DNA of 64,000 nucleotides. Source: Rehmannia glutinosa (Eukaryota > Streptophyta > Magnoliopsida > Lamiales > Orobanchaceae). How positions within the stretch are numbered: the first letter of the stretch is position 1; each line of letters starts with the position of its first letter. Positions 23,396 to 35,700 of the stretch are shown here, piece after piece. The translations under genes and the position numbers were made by a program. The stretch spans positions 87,868,616-87,932,615 of the forward strand of contig CM071924.1 of assembly GCA_016081115.2 (NCBI GenBank), written 5' to 3'. The notes beneath the pieces are model-generated. The model was given only the letters and a program-made list of their open reading frames with translations, ran no database searches and was not told where the DNA came from.

Positions 23396-23988
23396 TTTGA
23401 ACTAATAGAGTATTTCTCAATAAAGTAGATTTGCTCAACATCGACTTTTCCGAGCTAATTATAAGCAAATCCATTATTTTGGAGAATATATTTTATCTTT
23501 TAGATTCTTGATTAAATTTGTTATCAATTTTGTACATAAGATCGCCACATAGACAAATGTGAGGCTGCAATGTGGAATTGAGAGAATAAGAAATTGACAA
23601 ATTTCTAAGATTAATGAGGTGATGGCTTGTGCCAACTTTGTTTTTTCTTTTAGTATATAGGGTATATATATATGTGGGGGGGAGGGGGATCGAACTTATG
23701 CTTCAGTGATAGAAGTTTGTGTTGTTTGGCCAATTAACTTGGGTTCGATCCTATGTGAGTTTGTGTACCCCCTTCCCTACTATATATCCCCCCACTGTAC
23801 TAAAAATGTATTATATATAATTTAATTAAATTATAAAAGTTTTTTTTTCTTGATCTGCATTCTTGGTATAATATTTACAAACCAAAGATAAATTTATCGA
23901 TGTTTTGGATGGGCCAAGATAACTACCATGAAGTTTTTAGTAGGTGATAAACTTAAAACATGGTCACACGAATCATTGTCACTCAACT
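23396..23988. other. AT-rich intergenic DNA with a SINE relic
   Basis: Contains a G-rich patch (gtggggggga, ~23675) and a B-box-like gggttcgatcc at 23741. No genes seen. Confidence 0.4.
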
Positions 23989-25278
23989 AGTGTTTTTTCT
24001 GTTAATTGTTAATGGATGGAAGGATCCTTGGATTCGTGATTTTGTTAACTTCCATGTTTGAATGCAAATATCGGAAGGCCTTGAGAATTTATGTGAATGC
24101 TTTAATGTTACCAGGGTGATATGGATGGAATATGGAGCTTTTTGAGGATCTTTTTCCTCCTTAAGATATTAAGGATATCACAAGCATTTCGCTGGTTGTT
24201 GGAGCAAGAGTTGATCAGTGTATCTGGCCTTTTTCTTAACAATAGTAATTACTCAATTAAAACAGGTTATCGTGTGGCAATGAAGTTGGAAGAAACAAGA
24301 AATGAGGGTGTTGATAGAAATTGGAAGCACTTATGTCAGTTAAATATACTACTAAAAGTGAAGAACTTCTTGCGGAGTTGACTAAGATTGAGATTGATGG
24401 CTAAGTCGTGCTAATCTTTATCGTACATGCATGTTGATGCTATTTACTTGTTTGATGTGTGATACATGCATCGATAATAGTTGGCATATTCTTATTAATG
24501 GTCCCTTTGCAAAGGCTTGCTGGCATGAAGCAAGATTTTTCATGTGGTTTCTGAAGTTGTTGAGGGTGTAAAATCTATTGATGACTATTCAAGATTCTGA
24601 CTAATGTTGCAGGACCAAGTTGGGCAAAATTGCAAAGGTAGCGTGGTCCATATGGAAGCAATGAAATAAAAGGTTGTGGGAAGCAGTACACTCTTCTCTT
24701 ATTGCTAATTGTGTTTGATGCGTTGAATGACCTCTATGATAGGATTGTTGTTAAAAATAATAATGTTGGGAAAAATACAACCGATTTGCCCCCAATCTTG
24801 TTGTGAACGATGGCATATTATGTCTTTTAATAAATACAATATTGATGTTGCATTTTTCATGTAGATGTTGGATGCACCGACTTTGAGTTAATAATTAGAG
24901 ATGATAATTGAGATTTCTTGATGTGCGGATCCAACTTTATTCATGACAAACTATCAATTGTTAAATGAGAGACAATAACCTGGATGAAAGGATTATCCTG
25001 GATTTGCAGGATAAGCTTTCAAAAGGTCATTTTCAAATTAGATTCTAAGAATGTTGTTGATGTAATTACTGCCCCTTTTGATTCTTCTTCTGATTTTGTT
25101 GCTATAACCGCACTATGTAAAGAAGTTCTTGATGTAAACTTAACGTTTCCTTTCCAATTTGTATAACGAAAAGCAAATGAAGTTGCTTATGTAATTGCTA
25201 GGAATGTAGTGAATTTTCTAATCCTTGCTTGTGGGTTGAGGCGCCAAACCATGTTGCTTCCCTTCTTGTACCTATATG
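23989..25278 (+). pseudogene. LINE C-terminal remnant, first unit (zinc-knuckle + RNase H-like)
   Basis: Reads in broken frames as the C-terminal part of a plant non-LTR retrotransposon. Near 24015 it reads WKDPWIRDF. Then comes a zf-RVT-like stretch (24121-24381: SIKTGYRVAMK, LLKVKNFL), and the RNase H-like domain at ~24900-25160 (KVIFKLDSKNVVDVI, LDVNLTFPFQFV). Several stops and frameshifts; no reverse transcriptase core. This unit has the natural upstream context; the later ones repeat only the end. Confidence 0.8.
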
Positions 25279-26480
25279 CCACCAAGAGTAAAGAACTTCT
25301 TGCGGAGTTAGTTGAAATTGTTGGCCAACTCATAATAATCTTTGTCGTAGACGGATGTCGATGCCACTTACTTATTTGGTGTGTGATACGGGCATCGATA
25401 ATAGTTGACATATTTTTGTTGATAGTCGTTTTGCGAAGGCTTTTTGGCATGGGGCAGGACCATAGTTGGGCATGATTTTTTGAAGTTATTGATGATGTCA
25501 AATCTATCAAATGGTTATTCAAGATTCCTGCTAATGTTGCAGGACCATAGTTGGGCATGATTGCGATAGAATGCGGTCCATATGGAAGCAAAGAAATAAA
25601 AAGTTGTGGGAAACAGTACACTATTCTCTTAATGATAATTGTGGTTAATGCATTGAATGTCCTTGATGCTTGGATTGTTAGTAAAAAATAATGGCTATTC
25701 AAGATTTCGGCTAATGTTGCAGGACCATATTTGGGCATATTTTTTGAAGTTATTGATGATGTCAAATCTATTGAATGGATAATCCAGATTTCGGCTAATG
25801 TTGCAGGACCATAGTTGGGCATGATTGCGATAAAATGTGGTCCATATGAAAAGCAAAGAAATAAAAAGTTGTGGGAAATAATACACTCTTCTCTTAATGA
25901 TAATTGTGGTTGATGCATTGAATGTCCTCAATGATTGGATTGCTAGTAACAATAATAATGTTGGAAATATACAAACGATTTGGCCTCAATCTTGTTGTGA
26001 ATGATGGCATATTCTGTCATCGTTATCTTTTATTAAATGCAATATTGATGTTGTAATTTTCATGAGGATGTTGGATGCACCGGCTTTGGGTTAATAACCA
26101 GATATGATAATGGAGATTTCTTGATGTGCGGATCAAACTTTATTCGTGGCAAACTACCAATTGTTGACTGAGAGACAACGACCTGGATAGAAGCATTATC
26201 CTGGATTTGCAGGTTAAGCTTTCAAAAGGTTATTTTCAAATTAGATTATAAGAATGTTGTCGATGCAATTACTGCCCCTTTTGATTCTTCTTCCGATTTT
26301 ACTGCTACAGCCGCATTATGTAAACAAGTTATTGATGTAAACTTAGAGTTTCCTTTCCGATTTGTATAACGGAAAGCAAATGATGTTGCTCATGTAATTG
26401 CTAGCAATGCATGTGAATTTTCTAATCCTTGTTTGTGGGTTGAGGCGCCAAACCATGTGGCTTCACTTCTTGAACTTATA
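25279..26480 (+). pseudogene. LINE C-terminal tandem unit 1 (~1.2 kb)
   Basis: Starts where the C-terminal LEPIC reading joins zinc-knuckle sequence (ccaccaagagt). It is longer than the other units because a segment around gttgcaggaccatagttggg is repeated three times between 25450 and 25820. RNase H-like core near 26180-26370. Degenerate. Confidence 0.8.
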
Positions 26481-27408
26481 TGCCACCAAGAGTGAAGAAC
26501 TTTTCGTGGAGTTGGCTGAAATCGCTGGCCAACTCGTAATAATCTTTGTCATAGAGGGATGTCGATGCCACTTACTTGCATGATGTGTGATATGAGCATC
26601 GGTAATAGTTGGCATATTTTTATTGATAGGCCATTTGTGAATGCTTTTTGGCATGAAGCAGTAGTTTTTAATGTGGTTTTTGATGATGTCAAATCTATTG
26701 AATGGCTATTCAAGATTCTGACTAATGTTGCAAGACCATAGTTGGGCAAGACTGCAATAGTAATATGGTCCATATGGAAGCAAAGAAATAAAAAGTTGTG
26801 GGAAGGAGTATAATATTTTTTTAATGCTAACTGTGTTTGATGCGTTGAATATCCTCGATGATTGGATTTTTATTAAAAATAATAATGTTGAAAATATACA
26901 ACCAAATTTGACCTCAATCTTGTTGTGAACAATGACATATTCTGTCATCATTATCTTTTATTAAATTCACTATTGATGTTGTAATTTTCATGAGGATGTT
27001 GGATGCACCGACATTAGGTTAATAATTAGTGATTATAATGGAGATTTCTTGATGTGCGGATCAAACTTTATTCATGGCAAACTACCAATTGTTGAATGAG
27101 AGACAATAACCTGGATGGAAGTATTATCCTAGATTTGGAGGTTAATCTTTCAAAGGTCATTTTCAAATTAGATTCTAAGAATGTTGTCGATGTAATTACT
27201 GTCCCTTTTGATTCTTCTTCTGATTTTGCTGCTATAACCGCATTATGTAAACAAGTTCTTAATGTAAACTTAACGTTTCCTTTCTGATTTGTATAACGGA
27301 AAAGCAAATGAATTTGCTTATGTAATTGCAAGAAATGCGTGTGAATTTTCTAATCCTTGCTTGTAGGTTGATGCGCCAAACCATGTTGCTTCCCTTCTTG
27401 AACCTATA
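26481..27408 (+). pseudogene. LINE C-terminal tandem unit 2 (~930 bp)
   Basis: Zinc-knuckle part (SWHIFIDRPFVNAFWHEA, from 26559) followed by the RNase H-like core at ~27096-27287 (KVIFKLDSKNVVDVI). Frames are interrupted. Confidence 0.8.
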
Positions 27409-28344
27409 TGCCACTAAGAGTGAAGAACTTCTTGCGGAGTTGGCTGAAATTGTTGGCCAACTCGTAATAATCTTTGTCATAGAGGGATGCCGTTGCCACT
27501 TACTTGCTTGGTGAGTGATACGGGAATCGATAATAGTTGGCATATTTTTATTGATAGTCCATTTGCGAAGGCTTCCTGGTATGAGATAGGGGTTTTTAAT
27601 GTGGTTTTGAAGTTCATGATGATGTCAAATCTATTGAATGGATATTCAAGATTTCGGCTAATATTGCAAGACCATAGTTGGGCATGATTGCGATAGAATG
27701 TGGTCCATATGAAAGCAACAAAATAAAAAATTGTGTGAAACAATACACTCTTCTCTTAATGATAATTGTGGTTGATTCATTTAATGTCCTCGATGATTGG
27801 ATTGTAAGTAAAAATAATAATATTGGAAATATACAATCGATTCGGCCTCAATCTTGTTGTGAATGATGGCATATTCTGTCATCATTATCTTTTATTAAAT
27901 GCAATATTGATGTTGTGATTTTCATGAGGATGTTCAATGCACCGACTTTTGGGTTAATAATCAGAGGTGATAATGGAGATTTCTTGATGTGGGATCAAGC
28001 TTTATTCGTGGCAAACTACCAATTGTTGAATGAGAGATAACGACTTGGATGGAAGCATTATCATGGATTTGCAGGTTAAGCTTTCAAAAGGTCATTTTCA
28101 AATTAGATTATAAGAATGTTGTCGATGCAATTATTTCCCATCATCATTCTTCTTCCGATTATGCTGCTACAACCGCACTATTTAGACAAGTTCTTGATGT
28201 AAACTTAGTGTTTCCTTTCCGATTTGTATAACGGAAAGCAAATGAAGTTGCTCATGTAATTTCTAGCAATGAATGTGAATTTTCTAATCCTTGCTTGTGG
28301 GTTAAGGTGACAAACCATGTGGCTTCCCTTCTTGAATCTATATG
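27409..28344 (+). pseudogene. LINE C-terminal tandem unit 3, left of the solo LTR
   Basis: Same arrangement, with the RNase H-like core at 28049-28231. The unit is cut at its right joint by the solo LTR; the sequence resumes at 30227. Confidence 0.8.
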
Positions 28345-30226
28345 TGTTCACTTGGTTTTATACCATTTATTTGGGCTTCCTAGACTTGAGTTTTGTGTTG
28401 TTTTTGAGTATTTTGAGTCGTTTTTGTTATATCTCATAGGTTAGGCATTAATTTCCGTTGTTTTGAGTCATTTGAGTGGCCAAAACCATATTGTGGGCCA
28501 ATTATATTGAGTCCAGCGTCATATTAATGAGTCACATGTCAAAAGAAGCAAGGATGATCAAACAAGAAGGGGATTGATCTCAAGAAACATCCAAACGCGT
28601 CTAGAATTTCCAGCACTGGCAGGGTTTAGAATTTTGGCAATAACTCTCTCCACAAAATTGATATTGAGCTGATTCAAGTGACTACGGAAAGCTAAGAGAT
28701 AGGGCTACAACTCATGTGAAGACACAAAAGGAAAATTCGGACATTTGGATGGCGCTTAGTGGTAATACATTTTTCAGTTTGTGATCCTACTTTCTTTGTG
28801 TTTTTTTTTGTCTTGTATATTTGCTTTGAGTTGAGTCGAGTCGAGTCATTTGTTGAACTCTAGAACTGCATGACTAAGTGAATTTGTCGAATATGAGTTA
28901 AACAGTCAAAAGAGCATGTGTTTGAGCGGTGATCTATGCTTCGTTCCATTAATTCCATCTACATGCATAATTCAGTTGATTTATTTGAAAATGATTTATG
29001 AAGTTGAGTGTTTGTTGTATGATCCCACTGGATTCTAGAATTTGTCTGATCTCTAGTCGAGGCGAAATCCTAGGTGAAGTAACATTAAGAAAATGATTTA
29101 GGCCATCTTTGAACAAGCTAGAGCCAAAAATGCCTACCTTTATATTATATATTTTCACTAGTGTCCCCTTTGAGCTGCAGAAAATCTGGGCAGTGGCCAA
29201 ATTTTGGATGGCGCTGCGAGTGCAGGTGTGTGTGTCATGTAAAGGCTGCGCAAAGACCCATTTTTGAGTATTGCTCGCAGTACTGTGGGCGGACAAAACA
29301 AGAAAAGTCCAATTTTTGGATCTAAAAGGAGGGTACTATAAATGGATACAGGGGAGGCGTGAACTAGGGCATGGAGGACACTTGGGAATGAAAACCACCA
29401 CCACCAAGACACAAGGAAAGAGTTGGGGAAGAAGATTGAAGACATTTATCATCTAGAAATAGATAAGATTCCTCTTTAATCTCTTTAATTCCTTCTTAAT
29501 TCCTTCTTTGTTTTTTCTTGTAAATCATTTGAGATGCATTCTCATTTGATTATGGGTATTTGTATTTTCATCATGAGCTAAACTTTATAATTCTAGAGGG
29601 ATGATGTAATCTATGTTTGAACTTATGTTTTGATATTGTGGTTTGTCAATCTAGATTTCCCAATCTATTTGTGCTATTTGGATTTATTGCTTCTAAATTA
29701 CTTGATCAATAATTTAGAGTGTTTGGTGTATTTGATTTGACACTTGAGAGAGGTAATTGAATACATGGCCTTGAAATAGCATAACCTAGGATTTCATAGA
29801 ATTGAGAGATTTGTGAATCCTTTGAAGTCATCAACCAAGATTCATAGTTTTTATTGAGATTTCAATTGGTGATTTTTATAGAGATATTGATTTCCCAATT
29901 GTGATCTAAAATCATTTGGCACTCGAGAGAAGAAATGATTATTGTAGAAATCTTGACTTATAAATTGGTAATTTGTGAGGGAAAACTAGATTCATCACAC
30001 CTCTAGAATTCATTCTCCCATAGATTTAGTTATTTATATTTTGATTAGTTACATCTAGTTGTTTTTATTTATAAATTGAGACATCCACCTATTATTGATA
30101 TGTCAAATATAGCATAGGTAATTTATACTTGGTACTTATACACGCATTCCCTGTGGATACGACAACCTTACTTTCACTATATTAAAACTTGACACCGTAG
30201 ACTTTCGGTTAGAAAAATCTCTAACA
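28345..30226. mobile_element. Solo LTR, 1,882 bp, Athila-like
   Basis: Begins TGTTC, ends TAACA, and is flanked by perfect 5-bp target duplications ATATG (28340-28344 and 30227-30231). The split LINE unit rejoins exactly when it is removed. No internal coding region, primer-binding site or second LTR is present, so it is a solo LTR left by recombination. The 3' part (attccctgtggatacgaca) resembles LTR ends of Athila-type Ty3/gypsy elements. A TATA-like ctataaatgg lies near 29336. No real ORF. Confidence 0.93.
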
Positions 30227-31166
30227 ATATGCCACCAAGAGTGAAGAACATCTTATGAGTTGGCTGAAACTGTTGGTCAATTCATAATTATCTTTGTCAT
30301 AGAGGGATGTCGATACCACTTACTTGCTTGATCTGTGATACGAGCATCGATAATAGTTGGCATATTTTTATTGATAGTCCATTTGCGAAGGCTTTTTGGC
30401 ATGAGGCATGAGTTTTTAATGTGGTTTTTTATGTTTTTGATGATGTCAAATCTATTGAATGGCTACTCAAGATTCCGACTAATGTTGCAGGACCATAGTT
30501 GGGCAAGACTGCAATGGCAATGTGGTGCATATGGAAGCAAAGAAATAAAAAGTTGTGGGAAGGAGTACAATCTTCTTTTAATGCTACTTGTGTTTGATGC
30601 GTTGAATATCCTCGATGATTGGATTGTTATTAAAAATAATAATGTTGAAAATATACAACCGATTTGACCTCAATCTTGCTGTGAACAATGTCATTTTCTG
30701 TCATCATTATTTTTTATTAAATTCAATATTGATGTTGTAATTTTCATGAGGATGTTGGATACATCGACTTTGGGTTAATAATATGAGATGATAATGGAGA
30801 TTTCTTGATGCGTGGATCAAGCTTTATTCGTGGCAAACTATCAAATGTTGAATGAGAGACAATAACTTGAATGGAAGCATTATCCTGGATTTGTAGGTAA
30901 AGCTTTCAAAAGGTCATTTTCAAATTAGATTCTAAGAATGTTGTCATTGTAATTACTGCCCCTTTTTATTTTTTCTTCTGATTTTGCTGCTATAATCGCA
31001 TTATGTAAACAAGTTCTTGATGTAAACTTAGAGTTTCATTTCCGATATGTATAACGGAAAGCAAATGAAATTGCTCATGTAATTGCTAGCAATGCATGTG
31101 AATTTTCTAATCCTTGCTTGTGGGTTGAGGCGCCAAACCATGTGGCTTCCCTTCTTGAACCTGTAT
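30227..31166 (+). pseudogene. LINE C-terminal tandem unit 4
   Basis: Resumes at the zinc-knuckle joint after the solo LTR. RNase H-like core near 30880-31050. Multiple stops. Confidence 0.8.
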
Positions 31167-32120
31167 TCCACCAAGAGTGAAGAACTTCTTGTGGAGTTGG
31201 CTGAAATTGCTGGCCAATTCGTAATAATCATTGTCATAGAGGGATGTCGATGCCACTTACTTGCTTGGTGAGTGATATGGGCATCGATAATAGTTGGCAT
31301 ATTTTTATTGATAGTCCATTTGCGAAGGCTTTCTAGCATGAGGCAGGGGTTTTTAATGTGGTTTTTGAAGTTATTGATGATGTTAAATCTATTGAATGGC
31401 TATTCAATATTCTGGCTAATGTTGCAGGACCATAGTTGGGAAAGATTGCGATAGAATGTGGTGCATATGGAAGTAAAGAAATAAAAAGTTGTGGGAAACA
31501 GTACATTCTTCTCTTAATAGTAATTGTGTTGGATGCATTGAATGTCCTCGATGATTAGACTGTTATTAAAATTAATGATGTTGTAAATATATAACCGATG
31601 TGGCCCCAATCTTGCTGTGAATGATGATATTCTGTCATCATTATCTTTTATTAACTGTAATATTGTTGTTGTAATTTTCATGAGGATGTTGGATGCACCG
31701 ACTTTGGGTTAATAATCAGAGATGATAATGGTGATTTTCTTGATGTGCGGATCAAGTTTTATTCGTGGCAAACTACCAATTGTTGAATGAAAGACAATGA
31801 CCTGGGTTGGATGGAAGCATTATCCTAGATTTGCAGCTTAAGCTTTCAAAAGGCCATTTTCAAATAAGATTCTAAGACTATTGTTGATGCAATTACTGCC
31901 CCTTTTGATTATTCTTCCGATTTTGCTGCTATAATCGCACGATGTAAACAAGTTCTTGCTGTAAACTTAGAGTTTCCTTACCAATTTTATAATGGGAAAC
32001 AAATGAAGTTGCTAAGAATGCTTGTGAATTTTTGTAATCATTGATTGTAGGTTGAGGCGTCAAACCATGTGGTTGACCTTCTTGAACCTATATGCAATGG
32101 CTTGGAGCATGAATGAATTT
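31167..32120 (+). pseudogene. LINE C-terminal tandem unit 5, with natural C-terminus
   Basis: Same arrangement, but it ends EPICNGLEHE-stop near 32115 rather than joining another zinc knuckle, and an A-rich stretch follows. This is the original element end; the inner units are fused end-to-middle. Confidence 0.75.
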
Positions 32121-32774
32121 TTTTGCTTTGATTTCAAAAAAACTTTTTTTCTAAAATTAAAGTGCCCTATGATATGAACATATATATATAAAGTCAGTTT
32201 TTCCAATAATTTGATATGAAAAAATTATTTGTATCTAAGTGCAATTATAAACGCTTTTACATAACTTTAATTAAATAATTAATTTTGTTAACAATTTCAA
32301 TATTTTGGATAACAGCCTTCATATAAACATTTATTTTGTATTTGTTTCCAAATCAAAAGAAGAGAAATATTTTTTATTACATTTTACAAATCCAAAATCC
32401 ATCATTGTTTCTTACAAATCAATGAAAAAATAACATAAAGAAAAGCATAATAACAGTATATTCAAACTCTAATTTTATCTAAATTTAAAGGGAAAAAAAT
32501 AAAAAATAAAAAGGACTTGTAATAACTAATAAATAATAATAATAATATAAAGGCTTAAATGTAAAAAATTATAGGGGTCAAACTTCACAATAGCTTTGGG
32601 TCCAAGCTCTTCTTTCCGGCGAGAAGGTCAGTTTCCGCCTCCATCTCTTCCGCCTTTCTCGGTTTCCGATTAGGGTTTCTGCTGTGTAAATTATTAATTA
32701 TTATGAATCTCTATTTTCTAGTTCGATCTTGCGCAAAAGGATCTCCAAGGAAAAAAAAAAGAATATAGGAAGAA
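32121..32774 (+). promoter_or_regulatory. AT-rich flank and 5' leader of the succinyl-CoA ligase gene
   Basis: No gene to ~32580. Then a pyrimidine-rich leader (tctcttccgcctttctcgg, ~32645) typical of plant housekeeping genes, and an A-rich stretch just before the ATG at 32775. No clear TATA box. Confidence 0.55.
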
Positions 32775-35700
32775 ATGGTGAGAGGATTGCTAGGAAAACT
32801 TGCCAGTCGCTCTCTCTCCGTCGCCGGGAAATGGCAGCAGCAACAGCTCCGCCGCCTCAACATACACGAGTATCAGGTACCCCCACCACCCCCAAATCGC
32901 TTCTCAGACTCGCATACACGCATTTTGTCTACAGATATGCCAATTTACTGTGGCATCTATTTGAGGTTTTAAGCGTGATCTGCTTCGATGTTTCATTTTA
33001 ATATTTCGTTAATGATAAAGCATGTGTTAAGAATCGATGTTTTAGATTGCGTTATTTTAGTTTTTAGGGATGCAAGTTTTGGGGCGTAATGAATGATCTG
33101 TAAATGGGCTATTCAAGAAGATTAACGGAACCTTTCGACCTTTATTACATCATCCATGTTGTCTGAACTGTTAACTGATGTCAGGGAGCTGAGTTGATGA
33201 GCAAACATGGAATCAATGTTCCAAAAGGCGTGGCAGTTGGTTCTGTTGAAGAAGTCAGGAAGGCGATGCAGGAAGTATTTCCTAACCAGAGTGAGGTAGT
33301 TAAAACATTTTAAAAAATTTATCATATTTTCTTACTTTGTTATTTGATGATTAGAATGGTTATGGTCGAGTTCACCATGGAAAATTTTTGGACCTTTGAT
33401 TTTTTGGGAATACAATGTCTAAATTAAATGATTTATTGGGGCGAATTTTTGTGTTGTAGGTGGTGGTGAAGTCTCAAATCCTTGCTGGTGGTAGAGGGCT
33501 GGGAACATTCAAGAGTGGTCTCAAGGGTGGAGTTCATATTGTAAAGGCTGACCAGGTTGAGGATATAGCTGGTAGGATAAACAACCTTCTGCAGTTTATA
33601 AGGAAATTCTAGAAGCAATATGGAATTTTAATGTGTTTGCGTCTAATTGGCACGATTGAGCTTCTTCTAAATCTCTCTCTCACTTTGTTTATGTTTTATA
33701 TCTTTGTGCGCGTTACTTTAGTTAAGCAGTGTTAAAAGGATAAGTGGAAAAGCTACACCATCAATTTTTAATGTAGTTTTGGTTGCTGGATCATGAAACT
33801 GGCCGGGTTCACCATTCATGGCCATTTCCCCCACTTTTTCTCTTTCCTTTTCTGCAAGGGAGTCTGTTGGGAACAATATATTGTCCCCTTATCTCAATAT
33901 GACCCCAGTATAGTGCAGGTTATTAACAACTAGTGATCCATTAATCCAGTGGGACAATATATTGTCCCCTTATTTCAACATGACCCCGTTTTGTAGTGCA
34001 GAGCGCACCATCCGAAAGGAAATTGGGAGATATAATATTTTTAATAAGCTTCAGCGAGTTTGATAGAATATTTTTATTTTACTTGCACAAATTGTATCTT
34101 TTGAAAGAACTATTGTAAAAGCTGAAGTTATGTTTATGATATTTCAGGGAAAATGCTCGGGCAGATACTAGTTACTAAGCAAACTGGACCTCAAGGAAAA
34201 GTTGTCAGCAAGGTTTGGCATTGATTATGCATTTTGATCATGAAAAATTCGAATATATTTAGGCTTACAGTCATGGCTGAAACCCATGAATATTTTATTC
34301 GGGGCAATCACTTGTGTTGTCTAATATTTATTCTTGTTGAGCTTTGTTTCTAAATTCCCTTTGGTGCTGTTTTTATTATATTAGTTGTATAATTTGGTAG
34401 CTTATGATGGATTATTGATTGCCATCTGAATTCACTTGTTAATTATAAGAAAGGTTTTGCATATTAATTTGTTCACAGATGCTTGATTTACTCATTATGA
34501 ACACAGATGACAGCTTGTCATGAAACTTCTGGCACCGAAACTATTCAACTGCTGAACTTGCTTGATTTAATGTGCTTTTCTCTTTAGTTTTTTCTTCAAA
34601 TACTTGCGTATGTTGAATCTATGTGAAGATTCTGTGTTTCTTCATTGGTGCTAGTCAGGATCAATGCTCAAATAAAAGACTAATGAAATTCCTTATAAAA
34701 TACATTGTCTAAGCACCTTGCATTAGATTTTTCTGTAATCGCACAGATGCAATGTATGATGCTGCTCAGCATATGACTCATATATCATGACATCTGAAAT
34801 GTAACTCTCTGTGGCCATGTTCTAGATTGGTCCATTTTCCTTTTAGAGCCATTTGTTGCACTTCTTAAATTGTAATTTGTTATGGGTATTGGGTGATATG
34901 CGGCATGATTTTTAGTGGTAGTTAGATGTCTTGTATCTTGATATGCAGACTGAAGCAGTCTGTTTTAGTACTCCATATGCTTTTGGTGAAAGACTGTTTT
35001 GCTTGAACAAGATTAAACCAACTGTTTTCTGATATCCACAACTCATATATCTGTCAACCTGGATTTTACTGGGAGAAGAGGATGTCAATGTTTTCAGTAG
35101 AGTAGTTTGGCTGTGGGCTTTTTGCTTTTGCTGGCCGAGTATTATATATTCTTTCGATGACCGCTTCAATCGTAATATTTTCTTTAATTGAACCGCAAGA
35201 TTTGTTTTATCTGTTTTTGTTTTATTCTTTTCTTTGTTTATTCTCCCATCATATTTGCATCATAATCCTTGACTAGTTGTTTAAAATATTTTACCTTTAT
35301 ATTCATTGCAGTAAGAATTAGAGTTGCCTGTATACTTCCATCGAATAATGAAATCATTTTTGCTTGCGTCTTTTTATTCTTCAAATAACTGCCAGAAAAT
35401 AAATTATCATAGGATGAGATTATATGTTTTACTTTACTTTCCCTAGTAAACCTTTGCTACTGTGTTCCTTCGTAGCAAGTTTCAGTCCTTTGTTATGTGT
35501 TCATAAGGTGATTTTTTGAAAAGCCAGATTAATGTTTTTTCTTCAGGTGTATTTGGCTGAGAAGTTTTCCCTTGTCAACGAGATGTACTTTGCCATTACT
35601 CTTGATCGTAAATCTGCTGGTCCTGTAAGTTACTAAAGATTGAGGGCTCTACATTACTACATAAATATTTGTTTTATTGAATTTCCACCGCAAATCAAAG

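Noticed and set aside
24121..24381. Separate 86-codon gene
   Set aside because: It reads as the zinc-knuckle region of a decayed non-LTR retrotransposon in line with the sequence on both sides.
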